Shown here: positions 63,593 through 64,000 of the stretch, in pieces | Position numbering within the stretch: position 1 is the stretch's first letter | How the letters are laid out: each line of letters begins with the position of its first letter | From: Pseudomonas viridiflava | GTDB lineage: Bacteria > Pseudomonadota > Gammaproteobacteria > Pseudomonadales > Pseudomonadaceae | DNA: 64,000 nucleotides | Direction of reading: 5' to 3' | Assembly: GCF_900590885.1 (NCBI RefSeq) | Contig: NZ_UUON01000045.1 | Coordinates: forward strand, 124,001 to 188,000 | The notes under the pieces: generated by a model | The model's database searches: none | Told to the model about the DNA's origin: nothing | The model's input: only the letters and a program-made list of their open reading frames with translations | Translations under genes and position numbers: made by a program

Positions 63593-63609
63593 AATCGGCG
63601 TAACTTACT
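63585..63609. promoter_or_regulatory. Likely TetR-family operator
   Basis: AGTAACTTA and TAACTTACT form an inverted repeat with a 7-bp spacer and one mismatch per arm; GTAACTTA also recurs directly at 14 bp. It lies between the repressor and its divergent neighbour. Confidence 0.55.
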
Positions 63610-63642
63610 AACCGTAGCTTAAGCGCAAGTGGAGTCAATGTC

Positions 63643-64000
63643 ATGCACGCCCTTATCGTAGTCTCTCATCACGACCCGCAGTCCCTCACTCACGCCGTGG
63701 CCGCACAGGTCGCCGCCGGCCTTACCGCTGCCGGCCACAGCTATGAGATCGCCGACCTCGCCGCCGAAGGTTTCGATCCGCGCTACAGCGCCGCCGACCA
63801 CCGTGTGCACCGCAGCCGTGCCACGCCCCCAGCCGACGTACTGGCCGAACAGGCACGCATCGACCGCGCCGACGCGCTGGTGCTGGCGTTCCCGATCTAC
63901 TGGTGGTCGCTGCCGGGCCTGCTCAAAGGCTGGGTCGACCGGGTGTTCGTCAACGGTTGGGCGATCGATTACGGCCCGGACACGCCGGTGGTGAAGAAGC
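63643..64000 (+). CDS. Flavodoxin-fold NAD(P)H oxidoreductase (3' end outside window)
   Basis: The first 119 residues of a flavodoxin-fold quinone reductase of the MdaB/KefF/NQO type. MHALIVVSHHDPQSLTHAVA is the FMN/FAD-binding first strand and loop, LVLAFPIYWWSLPGLLKGWVDRVFVNGWA the family signature that binds flavin and substrate. It is expected to reduce quinones or electrophiles with two electrons. GGAG lies eight bases before the ATG at 63643; another ATG at 63638 is out of frame. The divergent TetR gene and the shared operator suggest induction by its substrate. Confidence 0.9.
   Translation, partial: MHALIVVSHHDPQSLTHAVAAQVAAGLTAAGHSYEIADLAAEGFDPRYSAADHRVHRSRATPPADVLAEQARIDRADALVLAFPIYWWSLPGLLKGWVDRVFVNGWAIDYGPDTPVVKK

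Overview
The window is GC-rich pseudomonad chromosome, most likely from the Pseudomonas fluorescens group. The evidence is a complete mannitol/arabitol operon in the mtlEFGKDYZ order with its AraC-type regulator, a muxABC-opmB efflux operon, a MucR-type MHYT-GGDEF-EAL protein, a glgE / treS-maltokinase / glgB cluster, and many REP/REPIN hairpins of the P. fluorescens kind (core GTGGGAGGGGGC...). I saw no rRNA, tRNA, CRISPR array, phage or intact insertion sequence.

Layout. 1-8.1 kb: end of a DUF1345 membrane protein; a MexD/AcrB-like RND pump and its lipoprotein adaptor (minus strand); a divergent RstA/RstB-like two-component system; an ECF sigma / anti-sigma pair. 8.2-12.4 kb: DUF3455 secreted protein, TSUP permease, and a divergent sulfone-sulfur pair (DszC/SfnB-like flavin enzyme and sfnG) with a sigma-54 promoter between them. 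12.5-16 kb: a methionine aminopeptidase overlapping a ParD-like antitoxin gene; an attenuator-controlled, catalytic-domain-only threonine dehydratase; small DUF1652, membrane and DUF2790 proteins. 16.1-30.2 kb: the mtl operon (minus strand), interrupted between mtlE and mtlR by a 1,452-codon toxin-like gene. 30.2-41.4 kb: glycosyltransferase, tpx, muxABC-opmB. 41.4-49.6 kb: a repeat-filled gap, mucR-like gene, SDR enzyme, unknown small protein, MocR-type regulator, ccoG, DUF3203, MgtC-like protein and a proline-rich micro-protein. 49.8-58.7 kb: glgE-treS/mak-glgB, then a diguanylate cyclase. 58.7-64 kb: hybrid histidine kinase, CAP-domain secreted protein, MFS relic, GNAT enzyme, TetR regulator and a divergent flavodoxin-fold NAD(P)H oxidoreductase cut by the window end.

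How the genes work together. The mtl genes import a polyol by ABC transport (MtlEFGK), oxidise it (MtlD) and phosphorylate the ketoses (MtlY, MtlZ) under MtlR. The glg genes turn trehalose into maltose-1-phosphate (TreS, maltokinase), polymerise it (GlgE) and branch the alpha-glucan (GlgB). The sfn pair would recover sulfur from dimethyl sulfone-like compounds under sulfur limitation.

The least ordinary items are the toxin-like protein with a His-Gly / Cys caspase-like C-terminus and a duplicated N-terminal module; the ParD-like/MetAP overlapping gene pair with a periodic operator-like sequence; and the Ile-rich leader peptide plus terminator/antiterminator before an ACT-less IlvA. All functions are inferred from reading the sequence; no database search was run.
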